The notes beneath the pieces are model-generated. The model saw only the letters and a program-made list of their open reading frames with translations. It searched no databases and was not told the DNA's origin. From Antrihabitans auranticaus (GTDB taxonomy: Bacteria; Actinomycetota; Actinomycetes; Mycobacteriales; Mycobacteriaceae), in contig NZ_JAEMNW010000001.1 of assembly GCF_016481275.1 (NCBI RefSeq), positions 930,001-994,000 on the forward strand: a DNA stretch of 64,000 nt. Reading direction: 5' to 3'. Shown one piece after another: positions 18,220-27,210 of this stretch. The first letter of the stretch is position 1, and each line of letters opens with the position of its first letter. The translations under genes were made by a program, and so were the position numbers.

Positions 18220-19088
18220 AAATCGCATTGGACCCGACACCGTTCCATTCGACCCATCGTCTGCTCGAATTTCCCCGGCTCGCAGCCGATCTCGGCTACG
18301 AGTACCTGCAGCTCACCCCGCACGCGGACATGATCCCGTTCTTCAACCATCCGAAGGCGAACGACGAACTGGTCGCGAAGTTCCGCAAAGCATGTGCCGA
18401 CGCCGGCGTCGGCATCGCGTCGGTGCTGCCGGTCCTGCGCTGGTCGGGCCCAGATGAGGACGCGCGCGAAGCCGCGGTCCGGTACTGGAAACGCGCCATT
18501 CAGATCACCGTCGACCTCGGCGTGAACGTGATGAACACCGAATTCAGCGGACGCCCCGAGAAGGCGGAGGAATCCGAGCGGGCGTTCTTCCGATCGATGG
18601 AGGACCTCGTCCCGATCATCGAACGCGAAGGCATCGACGTCCGGATCGATCCGCACCCCGACGATTTCGTCGAAGACGGGCTTGCCGCGATCCGAATGAT
18701 CCGCGGCATCAACTCGCCCAACTTCGGGATGGTCTACGTGGCCTGCCACAGCTTCCACATGGGCGGGAACATGCGCGAGATAATGAGCGAGGCGGGTGAC
18801 CTGCTACGCCTCGTCCACGTGGCCGACACGATGGACCACCACCGATCACACGGGTTGCGTTACATCACCAACCCGCCCGGCAACGCGGTCCGGGTGCACC
18901 AGCACCTCAAGATCGGCGACGGCGACGTCGACTGGGACGACTTCTTCGGCGGCCTCGCCGACCTCGGTTTCTACGACCGCGACGACACCGTGATGGTGTC
19001 CAGTGTGTTCGCCGAGAACGAGAACGCCCACGAGGTGTCCCGCTACCAACTACAGACCATGAAGGAATACATCGCCAAGATGCAATGA
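18216..19088 (+). CDS. TIM-barrel sugar-phosphate isomerase/epimerase
   Basis: Xylose-isomerase-like TIM barrel of 290 residues (AP-endonuclease-2 fold). Likely metal ligands are in TEFSGRPEKAEESE, RIDPHPDDFVEDG, YVACHSFHMGG and RLVHVADTMDHHRS. It is a second isomerase in the inositol/polyol operon, distinct from the IolE-like enzyme. Related genes in rhizobial and actinobacterial inositol loci interconvert keto-inositols. The ATG overlaps the TGA of the dehydrogenase gene. Substrate assignment is by context only. Confidence 0.8.
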   Translation: MKIALDPTPFHSTHRLLEFPRLAADLGYEYLQLTPHADMIPFFNHPKANDELVAKFRKACADAGVGIASVLPVLRWSGPDEDAREAAVRYWKRAIQITVDLGVNVMNTEFSGRPEKAEESERAFFRSMEDLVPIIEREGIDVRIDPHPDDFVEDGLAAIRMIRGINSPNFGMVYVACHSFHMGGNMREIMSEAGDLLRLVHVADTMDHHRSHGLRYITNPPGNAVRVHQHLKIGDGDVDWDDFFGGLADLGFYDRDDTVMVSSVFAENENAHEVSRYQLQTMKEYIAKMQ

Positions 19089-19104
19089 CGACACTGCGAC
19101 CCAC

Positions 19105-19374
19105 TCACGTCGAGGCGTACTCAACCGGCGAAGAAGGCCAAAACCGTTGGGGCGACGGAACATGCGTCGACCGCGTGACCGGGTGCGTCGATAGTGCCTC
19201 TGATTGCGTGCGGCAGCGCCAACGCGCCACGGCCTCAGCTCCGACGCTGTACGTAACGTCGTACCCGACGAGGCGATCCACAGGCAGTTCGGCCGCGGCG
19301 GCTTCCAGGGCGAGCGCAGGATAGGCGATCGGCGTTCCATCAGCTGATGTCACGGTTTGCCTAGCACTAGCCAT
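19105..19374 (-). pseudogene. Internally deleted alpha/beta-hydrolase remnant
   Basis: The 89-residue frame begins like an alpha/beta-hydrolase (TVTSADGTPIAY) but jumps at about residue 18 (position about 19320) straight to LALEAAAAELPVDRLVGYD, which in intact homologues follows the nucleophile elbow about 100 residues later. The oxyanion loop and G-x-S-x-G motif are therefore missing, and the tail after about residue 55 is unlike the family. I read this as a decayed gene with one internal and one 3' deletion, judged from family memory rather than alignment. Confidence 0.6.
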
Positions 19375-19388
19375 ACACGCAATCCCCC

Positions 19389-19447
19389 GTCAGGCGAGAA
19401 GATCCATCGGTCTCCCGGGATCATCCCCCGGCATTCCGGGGCCTGAC
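19389..19447. repeat. Nested inverted repeats (possible structured RNA or attenuator)
   Basis: GTCAGGC (19389-19395) pairs with GCCTGAC (19441-19447). Inside, CCCCGG-CATT-CCGGGG (19426-19441) forms a perfect six-base stem with a four-base loop, and TCCCGGGA is self-complementary. It lies upstream of the broken hydrolase (minus) and before the WS/DGAT promoter (plus). It is not followed by a T-run. Confidence 0.4.
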
Positions 19448-19509
19448 AATAGCCGGGCCGACGACGTGAAATCACCCAGCAATCGCCATACGGAATCCCT
19501 CGATTCATA

Positions 19510-19529
19510 CCTAACATATGTTATATTAC
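19510..19529 (+). promoter_or_regulatory. Island motif site A (TetR operator candidate) before the first WS/DGAT
   Basis: CCTAACATATGTTATATTAC. The core TAACATATGTTA is a perfect 12-bp palindrome. It is the most symmetric of seven related sites in the 19.5-39.5 kb island and lies 108 bp before the WS/DGAT start. Confidence 0.6.
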
Positions 19530-19637
19530 GTGTGAGTCTGGGAACCGACTCGGCAACAGGCATCCTCTGAAGACGTCGGCACGAACCACTCGTCGCTCTG
19601 CGTCGGACGAAAATTGGCCCACCCCAAGGAGATTGCT

Positions 19638-21023
19638 GTGCAGACGATAGTCCTGAAACCCTTCGACGCGGCCTGGTTCTACGTCGAGAAGGCCGAAACT
19701 CCTGCGAACGTCGGCCCCCTCCTTATTCTGACGCCGCCTGCTGGTGCACCGGACAACTTCATCAGCGAATTCGTCGAACAGTGGCGACAGTGCAAAACTT
19801 TCATGCCACCCTTCAACTACCGGATTCGGCGCAACCCGATACCCGTCTGGGAAGTGCTGCCCGACGACGCAATCGATCTCGACTACCACCTTCGACACAG
19901 CGCCCTGCCCGCGCCCGGTGGCGAACGCGAACTGGGTGTGATGATTTCGCGCCTTCACTCCCATCCGCTCGATCTCAAACGACCGCTGTGGGAGTGCCAT
20001 GTGATCGAGGGGCTCGCCGGCGGCCGGTTTGCTATCTATATGAAGTTTCACCACGGCCAACTCGACGGTGTTGCTACCACTCGGCTATTCGAAGGAGTCC
20101 TCAGCTCCGATCGATCGGCACGCGGAATGTTGCCGCCGTGGGCGGTCGGCGTTCGTAGCAGTACCGGTCGAGACTCGAAGCAGAACACGACTCCCAGTTC
20201 AGGCATGGGACTGCGAAACTCGTTGGGCGGTATTGCAGGCGCGGCGAAAGGCCTGTTCCGCATGGCGACCACGATTCGATCCGGCAGCGAACCTGAACTT
20301 ACCGGACCCTTCCAGGCCCCGGACACTATCTTCAACGGTCGCATCAGCGCTCAGCGCCGGTTCGCCACCCAGCAATACGAATTGGCCCGCTTCAAACGAG
20401 TTGCGAAGGCCACCGAAGTCAGTGTCAACGATGTGTTTCTGGCGGTCACCGGTGGTGCCATGCGGCGCTACCTCATGGAGGTCGACGCTCTGCCTGAACG
20501 TTCGATCGTTGGACAGGTCCCCGTGAGCGTCCGCGCGACCGACAGCAATGGCGTCGGTAACCAGATTGCGTTCATGTACGCGCGACTTCGTACCGACATC
20601 GAGGATCCGCTCGAACGACTCGCCGCCGTCCACGCCTCCACTGCCGCCGGTAAGGCGATGCACGAATCCCTGCCAGCGGAATCGGTCACACCGTTCACCA
20701 TGCTGCTCAGCGGTCCCTACATTGCTCAGACGATTCTCGGCCTCGGCGGGCGGGTATCTCCTGCAGCCAATCTGGTTATCTCGAATGTGCCCGGACCGCC
20801 GGCTCCCCTGTTCTTCAACGGTGCGAGCGTCGAAGAAATGTACGGCCCCTCCGTTCTGTTCCACGGTCAGGCACTCAACATCACGATGTTCAGTTACGCC
20901 GGACGGGCAAACATCAGCTACACCGGTTGCCGCGACTCCATGCCGAGCATGCAGAAGCTGGCCGTGTACACCGGCGAGGCCCTCGATCATCTCGAATCAG
21001 CTGTTGGGGCCAAGATTTCGTAG
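19638..21023 (+). CDS. WS/DGAT acyltransferase (wax ester/triacylglycerol synthase), copy 1
   Basis: Bifunctional-type acyltransferase of 461 residues that esterifies acyl-CoA with long-chain alcohols or diacylglycerol to make storage lipid. The N-terminal catalytic motif HHGQLDG (H138-G144) fits the family HHxxxDG. PLWECHVIEGL precedes it, and the C-terminal domain contains VISNVPGP. The GTG at 19638 with AAGGAG seven bases upstream is preferred to the in-frame ATG at 19614, which lies before the ribosome-binding site. It is transcribed from a region holding motif site A and is followed by the oxygenase operon. Confidence 0.9.
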   Translation: MQTIVLKPFDAAWFYVEKAETPANVGPLLILTPPAGAPDNFISEFVEQWRQCKTFMPPFNYRIRRNPIPVWEVLPDDAIDLDYHLRHSALPAPGGERELGVMISRLHSHPLDLKRPLWECHVIEGLAGGRFAIYMKFHHGQLDGVATTRLFEGVLSSDRSARGMLPPWAVGVRSSTGRDSKQNTTPSSGMGLRNSLGGIAGAAKGLFRMATTIRSGSEPELTGPFQAPDTIFNGRISAQRRFATQQYELARFKRVAKATEVSVNDVFLAVTGGAMRRYLMEVDALPERSIVGQVPVSVRATDSNGVGNQIAFMYARLRTDIEDPLERLAAVHASTAAGKAMHESLPAESVTPFTMLLSGPYIAQTILGLGGRVSPAANLVISNVPGPPAPLFFNGASVEEMYGPSVLFHGQALNITMFSYAGRANISYTGCRDSMPSMQKLAVYTGEALDHLESAVGAKIS

Positions 21024-21105
21024 CAGCCCTTCGCCGAGGTGCCCTCACGTTCCATCGCAGCTCGCACTCGATTCGAAACAACGCGCAACAGGTCTTGATC
21101 GCAAA

Positions 21106-21125
21106 CCTAACATAGGTTATCTTAT
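21106..21125 (+). promoter_or_regulatory. Island motif site B before the Rieske/P450 operon
   Basis: CCTAACATAGGTTATCTTAT, the best match to the seven-site consensus. It contains AACCTA-ACA-TAGGTT when extended to 21104-21118. It lies 105 bp before the small membrane ORF that opens the operon. Confidence 0.6.
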
Positions 21126-21230
21126 AACAACGTTCATAGCTCGATGCACCCACGATCAGCGCTCAGGCGCCCCGGTCTCGTGGTACAGCAAATGTTGGGG
21201 CGCAATAGGTTACGTGGAAGGAACGACAAC

Positions 21231-21380
21231 ATGACTTTGTACTTCTACCTCTCGATCTACGCGTTCGTCTTCGCACCCATGGTGCTTCCCCCCGTCCTTC
21301 AGCTGGTGGAAGTGATCGTCCGCCGCGTCCGCGCCCTGGTGTCGCCGACCGCCCAGCGCCAGCCGACCCTCGCTGTCTGA
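21231..21380 (+). CDS. Small single-span membrane protein (49 residues)
   Basis: Starts at an ATG with GGAAGGA eight bases upstream. The sequence begins MTLYFYLSIYAFVFAPMVLP, with one hydrophobic helix (residues about 3-28), then an Arg-rich amphipathic stretch (VIVRRVRALV). No family was recognised. It is the first gene after motif site B and lies 55 bp before the ferredoxin reductase gene, so it may help place the oxygenase system at the membrane. That role is a guess from context. Confidence 0.6.
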   Translation: MTLYFYLSIYAFVFAPMVLPPVLQLVEVIVRRVRALVSPTAQRQPTLAV

Positions 21381-21435
21381 TGTACCGACCTCCGCCGCGA
21401 CCGACTCGCGCCGGTACCGAAAGGAGCCCTGGCTG

Positions 21436-22440
21436 ATGGCTACAGGCGAGCCCGTATCCACGGCGGTCTCGGGTGCGAAGATTCACGAATTCTCGAAGGA
21501 TCTGCGCGTACAGAGGCGCCACTGCGCCGCAGATGGCGTAGCAGCCATCGATCTCGTCGATCCGGCCGGAGGACCACTGCCGGAGTGGCAGCCGGGAGCA
21601 CACATCGACCTGCTGCTCGACGACAAATTGGTACGCCAGTACTCCCTCTGCGGCGATTCCCACAACACCGAAGTGTGGCGCGTTGCCGTGCTGCTCGACC
21701 CCAACAGTCGCGGCGGATCTCGGCACGTTCACGAGCGCCTTGTCGAAGGCGCCACGGTGCGAATTCGCGGTCCTCGCAACCATTTTCCTCTGGTCGACTC
21801 GCCACGGTACCTGTTCATCGCCGGTGGCATCGGGATCACCCCGATGATGCCGATGATCGCTTCCGCGGCTCGGTCAGGAAGCGACTGGAGGCTCGTATAC
21901 CTCGGACGACAAATGACGACAATGGCGTTCGCCGAGGAGCTGGCGGACGCTTACGGTGACCACGTAACTCTGTGGCCAGACGACGAAAAAGGAGTGTTCG
22001 ACCTCGCTGCGGCACTCGAGCAGCCCGAAGATCGAACCCTGATCTACAGCTGCGGACCCGAACCGCTGCTGTCCGCCGTCGAGGAGAACTCTCGCCACTG
22101 GCCCGACGGCAGCCTGCACGTCGAACGGTTCGCAGCGAAAGCGCCTGTCGCCGAAGCGGAAACGACGGCATTGGACAGTTTCCAGGTGGTATGTCAGCGT
22201 TCGGGCCAGACGATCGAGGTCTCTGCCGGCGAGTCGATCCTCGAGGCGCTCGAAGACGCCGACATACCGATTCTCTCTTCATGCCTGCAAGGCGTCTGCG
22301 GCACGTGCGAGGCGACGGTCCTGGAAGGCACCCCTGACCATCAAGACTCGATGCTCACCGACGCCGAACGCGCTTCCGGCAACGTAATTCTGACGTGCGT
22401 GTCTCGTTCGCGCACCGAGAGGCTGGTGCTCGACCTATGA
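21436..22440 (+). CDS. Phthalate-dioxygenase-reductase-like ferredoxin reductase
   Basis: Electron-transfer protein of 334 residues for the Rieske oxygenase encoded next. Domain order is flavin-binding (RQYSLCGD near residue 70), NAD-binding (GGIGITPMMP near 135), and a C-terminal plant-type [2Fe-2S] ferredoxin with Cys283, Cys288, Cys291 and Cys321. This is the class IA VanB/PDR arrangement that takes electrons from NAD(P)H directly to the oxygenase. AAAGGAG lies before the ATG. Its stop overlaps the oxygenase start (ATGA). Confidence 0.92.
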   Translation: MATGEPVSTAVSGAKIHEFSKDLRVQRRHCAADGVAAIDLVDPAGGPLPEWQPGAHIDLLLDDKLVRQYSLCGDSHNTEVWRVAVLLDPNSRGGSRHVHERLVEGATVRIRGPRNHFPLVDSPRYLFIAGGIGITPMMPMIASAARSGSDWRLVYLGRQMTTMAFAEELADAYGDHVTLWPDDEKGVFDLAAALEQPEDRTLIYSCGPEPLLSAVEENSRHWPDGSLHVERFAAKAPVAEAETTALDSFQVVCQRSGQTIEVSAGESILEALEDADIPILSSCLQGVCGTCEATVLEGTPDHQDSMLTDAERASGNVILTCVSRSRTERLVLDL

Positions 22441-23522
22441 ACGCGAACTATCCCGCAAAATGCTGGTACGTGGCCGCCACCTCCGATGAACTGGGCGATA
22501 CGTCGCTCGGGCGCCGGTTGCTCGGACACGACGTCGTGCTCTGGCGATCGGGCTCCGGCCAACCCGTTGCGCTGGCTGATCGCTGCGCGCACCGCGGATT
22601 CCCGCTCTCGCACGGCCGGTCGGACGGTGACCGGCTGATCTGCGGCTACCACGGTTGCACCTACGAACCAGACGGCCGCTGCGTACACATTCCGACGCAG
22701 CATCGGGTCCCCCCGGGCATGAGAGTGCAGGCCTTTCCGGTCCTGGAGGAACCACCATTCGTGTGGATCTGGCTGGGACCTCCTACCGCAGCATCCGCCA
22801 ACCGACCACCGCGTACGCCCTGGCTCTCCGACAATGAATGGTCCACATTCGCCGGCAACTGGATCGTGCAGGCGAACTACTTGATGCTGCACGAGCACTA
22901 TCTCGATTTTTCCTACGCTCCGGTGGTCCACCGTTCCGATGTGCCCCCTGGAATGGATCGCCTACCAGTCTTCGACGAGGTCGAGGTCACCGAGACAGCG
23001 GTGTCCTACACGCGCTTGCTTCAAGAGGCACCGCTTGCGAAATGGGAAGCCGAGGCAACCGGGTTGGACCCGGCGCAGCCCTACGTCCGGCGTGAACGCG
23101 GCACCTTTGCCTCACCGGCAATGCATATCCAACGCTGGGAGATCGACGCCGGTGACCAAGCCTATCGCCACATCAGGACGCATGCGATCACGCCCGAGAC
23201 ACCAACGTCTACACACGTTTTCATGCAAGCCTCGCGCAACTACGCTCCGGACAGTGCAGCTGTGACAACCGTCTTGCGTACCCTGTCCGACGACCTGGTC
23301 CGCCGCGACTCGGAAGTCCTGGAGATGGCCGCGGCCCGCGTGGGCTACGACGGCTGGCGATCCGGCGTCGAGTTCCAAGCCGATGCCGCCGCCCTGCGCG
23401 CTCGACGCATCGTCGCCGTGATGCTCGCCAAAGAAGCCGGCCGTTCCACCCTGCGCCCCGGCCTCTCCGCATCCAAAAACCCTGATAGCGAACGAAACCC
23501 GGCGTTACCGAGAACGAACTGA
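22437..23522 (+). CDS. Rieske non-heme iron oxygenase, VanA-like
   Basis: Oxygenase component of 361 residues. The Rieske centre ligands are Cys50-x-His52 and Cys69-x2-His72 (CAHRGFPLSHG, CGYHGC). The mononuclear iron region is ENWI-like NYLMLHEHYLDFSYAPVVH, near residues 144-162. VanA-type enzymes hydroxylate or O-demethylate aromatic acids, and relatives act on other ring compounds. Electrons come from the overlapping reductase gene. Substrate is unknown; the setting with a P450, Mce importer and WS/DGATs suggests a hydrophobic molecule. Confidence 0.9.
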   Translation: MNANYPAKCWYVAATSDELGDTSLGRRLLGHDVVLWRSGSGQPVALADRCAHRGFPLSHGRSDGDRLICGYHGCTYEPDGRCVHIPTQHRVPPGMRVQAFPVLEEPPFVWIWLGPPTAASANRPPRTPWLSDNEWSTFAGNWIVQANYLMLHEHYLDFSYAPVVHRSDVPPGMDRLPVFDEVEVTETAVSYTRLLQEAPLAKWEAEATGLDPAQPYVRRERGTFASPAMHIQRWEIDAGDQAYRHIRTHAITPETPTSTHVFMQASRNYAPDSAAVTTVLRTLSDDLVRRDSEVLEMAAARVGYDGWRSGVEFQADAAALRARRIVAVMLAKEAGRSTLRPGLSASKNPDSERNPALPRTN

Positions 23523-23553
23523 TCACCCTCCGGGGCTGACGAAAGGAACATCG

Positions 23554-24807
23554 ATGACCTCCACCACAGACTTCACCGAACTCGATCTCGACAAGGTCGA
23601 CCTGACCGACCTCGCCTACTTCCAGGATGGACCCCCACACCAGCTCTTCGCCCGCATGCGTTCCGAAGCCAACCCGCATTGGAACGCACTCACCGGGGAT
23701 GAACCAGGATTCTGGTCCTTCACCAAGGCCACCGACATCGCGGCCATCAGCAAAGACCCCGCCACCTTCTCCTCGGCCCGCGGCGGCGTCTTCGCCACCA
23801 CCCGTGGTGCGGCGCCGGTCGAAGTGCTGCGCGAGGTCATCCTTGGCATGGATCCGCCGCGCCATACCGCGCAGCGAAACGTCATGCAGGTCGTTTTCAC
23901 CCCAAAACTGATGCGCCAGAAGGAATCCGCCATCCGCTCGATCGTGACGGAACTCATCGACGACGTGATCGAGAAGGGCGAATGCGACTTCGTCGACGAC
24001 ATCGCCGTCGAACTGCCCCTGCGCGTCATTGCCGACATGCTCGGCGTCCCCCAGGAAGACCGTCGCCAGCTCTTCGAGTGGACGAACAGGCTCTCCTACG
24101 CTGCGGCAACAGCCGACCCTGACATGGGTCTCGGCGCGCTCATGGAGATCAGCGGCTACCTCACCGGAATTACGGCCGACAGAAAAGCCAATCCCACCGA
24201 CGACCTTGTATCGCGTTTGATCACAGCGGAAGTCGATGGCGAAAGGCTCACCGAGCCGGAGGTGACGTTCTTCTTCGGCCTGCTGATGTTCGCCGGCAAC
24301 GACACCACGCGAAACACCGCTTCCGGTGGCATGCGCGCGTTGATCGAGAACGACGCCGAACGACAGAAGCTGATCGGCAATCCCGCCGCCATCCCGAATG
24401 CGATCGAGGAGATGCTGCGCTGGGTCAATCCCGTCGTCTACTTCTCCCGCACCGCCCAGAAGGACACCGATGTGAACGGGCACCAGATCCGCGAGGGTGA
24501 ACGCGTAGTCATGTGGTACTCGGCTGGATCTCGCGACCCCGAACTCAATGCCGAGCCCGACACGTTCGACGTCTCCCGCCATCGGCCGATGCACCAAGCT
24601 TTCGGAGGCGGCGGACCGCACTTCTGCCTGGGTAACGCTCTGGCAAAGCTCGAATTGCGCGTGCTCTTCGAAGAACTCACGCGCCGCATCCCGGATATGC
24701 AGTTTGCGGGTCCGATTACGCGCCTGACGTCGAACTTCTCCAACGAACTCACGTCGATGCCGGTTGCCTTCACTCCAGGACAACGCGAAGGCACCGGCAT
24801 CGCCTGA
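23554..24807 (+). CDS. Cytochrome P450 (CYP125/124/142-like clade)
   Basis: Haem monooxygenase of 417 residues. The I-helix motif AGNDTTRN is near residue 250, the E-x-x-R helix is in EEMLRW near 287, and the haem loop FGGGGPHFCLGNA places the ligand at Cys358. The overall pattern resembles actinobacterial P450s that hydroxylate terminal carbons of sterol side chains or methyl-branched lipids; this likeness is from memory of family motifs. GAAAGGA precedes the ATG. It is the last gene of the plus-strand oxygenase operon and convergent with a TetR gene. No ferredoxin gene is adjacent. Confidence 0.9.
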   Translation: MTSTTDFTELDLDKVDLTDLAYFQDGPPHQLFARMRSEANPHWNALTGDEPGFWSFTKATDIAAISKDPATFSSARGGVFATTRGAAPVEVLREVILGMDPPRHTAQRNVMQVVFTPKLMRQKESAIRSIVTELIDDVIEKGECDFVDDIAVELPLRVIADMLGVPQEDRRQLFEWTNRLSYAAATADPDMGLGALMEISGYLTGITADRKANPTDDLVSRLITAEVDGERLTEPEVTFFFGLLMFAGNDTTRNTASGGMRALIENDAERQKLIGNPAAIPNAIEEMLRWVNPVVYFSRTAQKDTDVNGHQIREGERVVMWYSAGSRDPELNAEPDTFDVSRHRPMHQAFGGGGPHFCLGNALAKLELRVLFEELTRRIPDMQFAGPITRLTSNFSNELTSMPVAFTPGQREGTGIA

Positions 24808-24928
24808 GCGGCGTGTCGACGTGGTCGCCATCAGCCCATCGCTACAGCGGGTTCATCCGCTCTCGATGGCGGCCGCGTCCCGGACCGCTCCCGCCGGAAA
24901 GGCACATGACTGTGGTGCACCGATCACG

Positions 24929-25576
24929 CTATGCCGGCCGCCCAAGACCCGAATCATCATCTTCCGCGAGGCGTGCCGCGACGCGGCGCGCTACCAAGAG
25001 TTCGTACTCGTCGAAGAGTGCGTCGAAGTAGGTTTGCTGGCTGTGCGATCGCCACTGTTGCAGCCCGATGAAGATTGTCATCCCTATGACGGCGAGCCGG
25101 TCGGCGTCCTCGTCTGACCCTACCTGCGGCCGCAATGCAGCAGCCAACGCTTCGGTGCGCAGCCTGTCGATCCGCCTCTGCGCTTCCGCGACCCGCTGGT
25201 TCGTGTGTGCCCAGGCACGCATCGACACTTCCGCCCTGAATGGGACTTGCGCAGTGAGGTCTTTCAGCAGTCGGCGCCGATCGTCGGACGCGGTTTCACC
25301 GGGTCGCACTTCGCTGATCCGCGCTGAGTGCAGTAACTCCCAGTGCGCGAGAAGTTCAGCAACGAATCCGTCGAAGCTTCCGAAGTACCCGTAGAACGAT
25401 CCGGTTGTGATCCGCAGACCCTTGCACAGCGGCGCAATTTTCAAGCTCGTAGCACCCTTCGTGGCCAGCAGCTCGAGCGCAGCCTCGAAATAGTCCTCGC
25501 GCGTAACAGTGAGATGCAACTCTCCACTCTCCTGTCGCCGACTCGGTTCGGTCCCAACAACTTCCGCCGCCGTCAT
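24929..25576 (-). CDS. TetR-family regulator, island paralogue 1
   Basis: Repressor of about 215 residues. The HTH domain carries LTVTREDYFEAALELLATKG and ITTGSFYGYFGSFDGF. It is clearly paralogous to the TetR at 29660, which has SVTREDYFEAAMNILATEG and VTTGSFYNYFGSWDAF, and the likeness continues in the ligand domain. The start is uncertain; the ATG at 25576 gives a normal length, while the longest frame starts at 25642. Two motif sites (C and D) lie between it and the divergent WS/DGAT gene, so autoregulation and control of that operon are likely. Confidence 0.87.
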   Translation of the reverse strand: MTAAEVVGTEPSRRQESGELHLTVTREDYFEAALELLATKGATSLKIAPLCKGLRITTGSFYGYFGSFDGFVAELLAHWELLHSARISEVRPGETASDDRRRLLKDLTAQVPFRAEVSMRAWAHTNQRVAEAQRRIDRLRTEALAAALRPQVGSDEDADRLAVIGMTIFIGLQQWRSHSQQTYFDALFDEYELLVARRVAARLAEDDDSGLGRPA

Positions 25577-25657
25577 GCCATAGCGGCGTGCGCCGGAAAC
25601 GGTGGGCAGTCGCCAATCGCGAACACGGCCGCATCGCCACAACCTCGGAAAGGCTTA

Positions 25658-25677
25658 CGTAACGTAGTTTATCTTAC
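25658..25677 (+). promoter_or_regulatory. Island motif site C (TetR1/WS-DGAT2 divergent region)
   Basis: CGTAACGTAGTTTATCTTAC lies 82 bp upstream of the TetR1 start. It shares TAACGTAG-TTATCTTA with site D, exactly 60 bp away. Confidence 0.6.
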
Positions 25678-25717
25678 AGTAACTTGCACGAAGGGCGGAA
25701 GCAGTCTTGCGCTTGAA

Positions 25718-25737
25718 GCTAACGTAGCTTATCTTAT
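25718..25737 (+). promoter_or_regulatory. Island motif site D before the second WS/DGAT operon
   Basis: GCTAACGTAGCTTATCTTAT, 70 bp before the WS/DGAT2 GTG. It differs from site C mainly at the edges. Paired sites in a divergent region are typical for an autoregulated TetR. Confidence 0.6.
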
Positions 25738-25806
25738 ATTTCGACTGAAGGCGCACTCTCACCTCTCCTGATCGCAAACTTGCGACCGTCGCGAAAGGAC
25801 GATCAC

Positions 25807-27210
25807 GTGACGCAACGCCGACTCGGCCCCGTCGACGCGGCCTTTCTTCATGTCGAAGACCGCTCGAATCGGATGCAGCTTGCCGGTGTACTGATCTTCG
25901 ACGGTGACGCTCCGCCATTCGCAGAATTCCGCGACGCGATCGCGCGGTGCCTGCCCCTGCTGCCACGCTTTCGCCAGCGCCTGCAGCACTCCTCATTGCG
26001 TCTGAACCGGCCGACGTGGGTCGACGACGATGCCTTCGATCTCGACTATCACTTGCACCGATTGGCGCTCCCGGCGCCCGGGAGACATGCCGAGATCGTC
26101 GGTCTCATCGACCACATCACTGCGCAACCACTGGATATGCAACGTCCCCTGTGGGAACTGGCGCTGGTCGAAGGGCTCGGCGGACGCTTCGCCGTATCGA
26201 TCAAGGTCCACCACAGCATGGTCGACGGCCTATTCATCATCGATATCTTCGCCGTCCTGTGCAATCCCGATCCACAGCATCAACTTCCCGATCCGCGAGA
26301 GTGGAAACCGCAACCTCCGCCATCGTGGTGGCACCGGGTTCACCGTGTTCGGCCGCCGGACCTCCCCCGCAAGTCGGGGAAGATCCTCGTCGCCTGCAAG
26401 ACAACCGACGCAGAAAGCTGGAAATTCGTTCGGCGCCTGCAGCGAGCTCGGCGACTCATCGGACGCGCCCCCGAAACCCGGTTCAACTCGGGTGCTCCCA
26501 GTCCCGTCCGGCGAAGTGAATTCCTCACTATTCCGCTGGACACGATTCACGACATCCGGTACGCCCACCGCACCACTGTCAACAACGTGGTCCTGGCGAT
26601 TGTCGCCGGCGCGTTGCATCGATACCTTGTCCGCCACGACGAACTCGTCGATCACCTGCACGCTTTCGTACCAGTGAACCGACGGCCGCAGGACCAGCGC
26701 GGGGAACTCGGCAACCAGATCGCGATGACCTACCCATCTCTGCCCGTCGGCGAGCCGGACCCCGCCGCCCGGCTCGCCGGTGTCATCACGGCGGTCGAAT
26801 CAGCCTCTGCCGCAAAGGAAGCCGACGACACCGCCGCGCTGATGAATCTGACGAAGTACGCTCCCCAGCCGATAGTGGCAGCGCTGAACCGCGCCATGCA
26901 CTTCGACACAAACATGTTCAACTTGACGGTCACCAATGTCGCGGGGCCGCACATCCCGGTCTACTTCCTGGGCCGCCAGCTCCAGCTGATTCTGGGCGCT
27001 ACACCGTTGACCCGTCGCCACGCCCTCACCGTTGCTGTCCTCAGCTACCGAGGACAGTTGACGTTCTCGGTGACCACCGATCCCCGTCGAGTCCCCGATC
27101 TCGCAGCACTGATCGACGACATCACTGCCGAGATCGACGCGCTTCATGCACTCGCCTCCCGATCCGGTGACACAAGTTCGGCAACCTCGACCACTAGGAG
27201 AGATTTATGA
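25807..27210 (+). CDS. WS/DGAT acyltransferase, copy 2
   Basis: Acyltransferase of 467 residues with the catalytic motif HHSMVDG at residues 135-141 and the family blocks DAAFLHVED (start) and TNVAGPHIPVYF (C-terminal domain). It is only distantly like copy 1, so the two may prefer different acceptors. The GTG at 25807 follows GAAAGGA by seven bases. Its stop overlaps the SDR start (ATGA). It opens an operon SDR - Mam - Mam - small peptide - Cys-rich protein, controlled from sites C and D. Confidence 0.9.
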   Translation: MTQRRLGPVDAAFLHVEDRSNRMQLAGVLIFDGDAPPFAEFRDAIARCLPLLPRFRQRLQHSSLRLNRPTWVDDDAFDLDYHLHRLALPAPGRHAEIVGLIDHITAQPLDMQRPLWELALVEGLGGRFAVSIKVHHSMVDGLFIIDIFAVLCNPDPQHQLPDPREWKPQPPPSWWHRVHRVRPPDLPRKSGKILVACKTTDAESWKFVRRLQRARRLIGRAPETRFNSGAPSPVRRSEFLTIPLDTIHDIRYAHRTTVNNVVLAIVAGALHRYLVRHDELVDHLHAFVPVNRRPQDQRGELGNQIAMTYPSLPVGEPDPAARLAGVITAVESASAAKEADDTAALMNLTKYAPQPIVAALNRAMHFDTNMFNLTVTNVAGPHIPVYFLGRQLQLILGATPLTRRHALTVAVLSYRGQLTFSVTTDPRRVPDLAALIDDITAEIDALHALASRSGDTSSATSTTRRDL

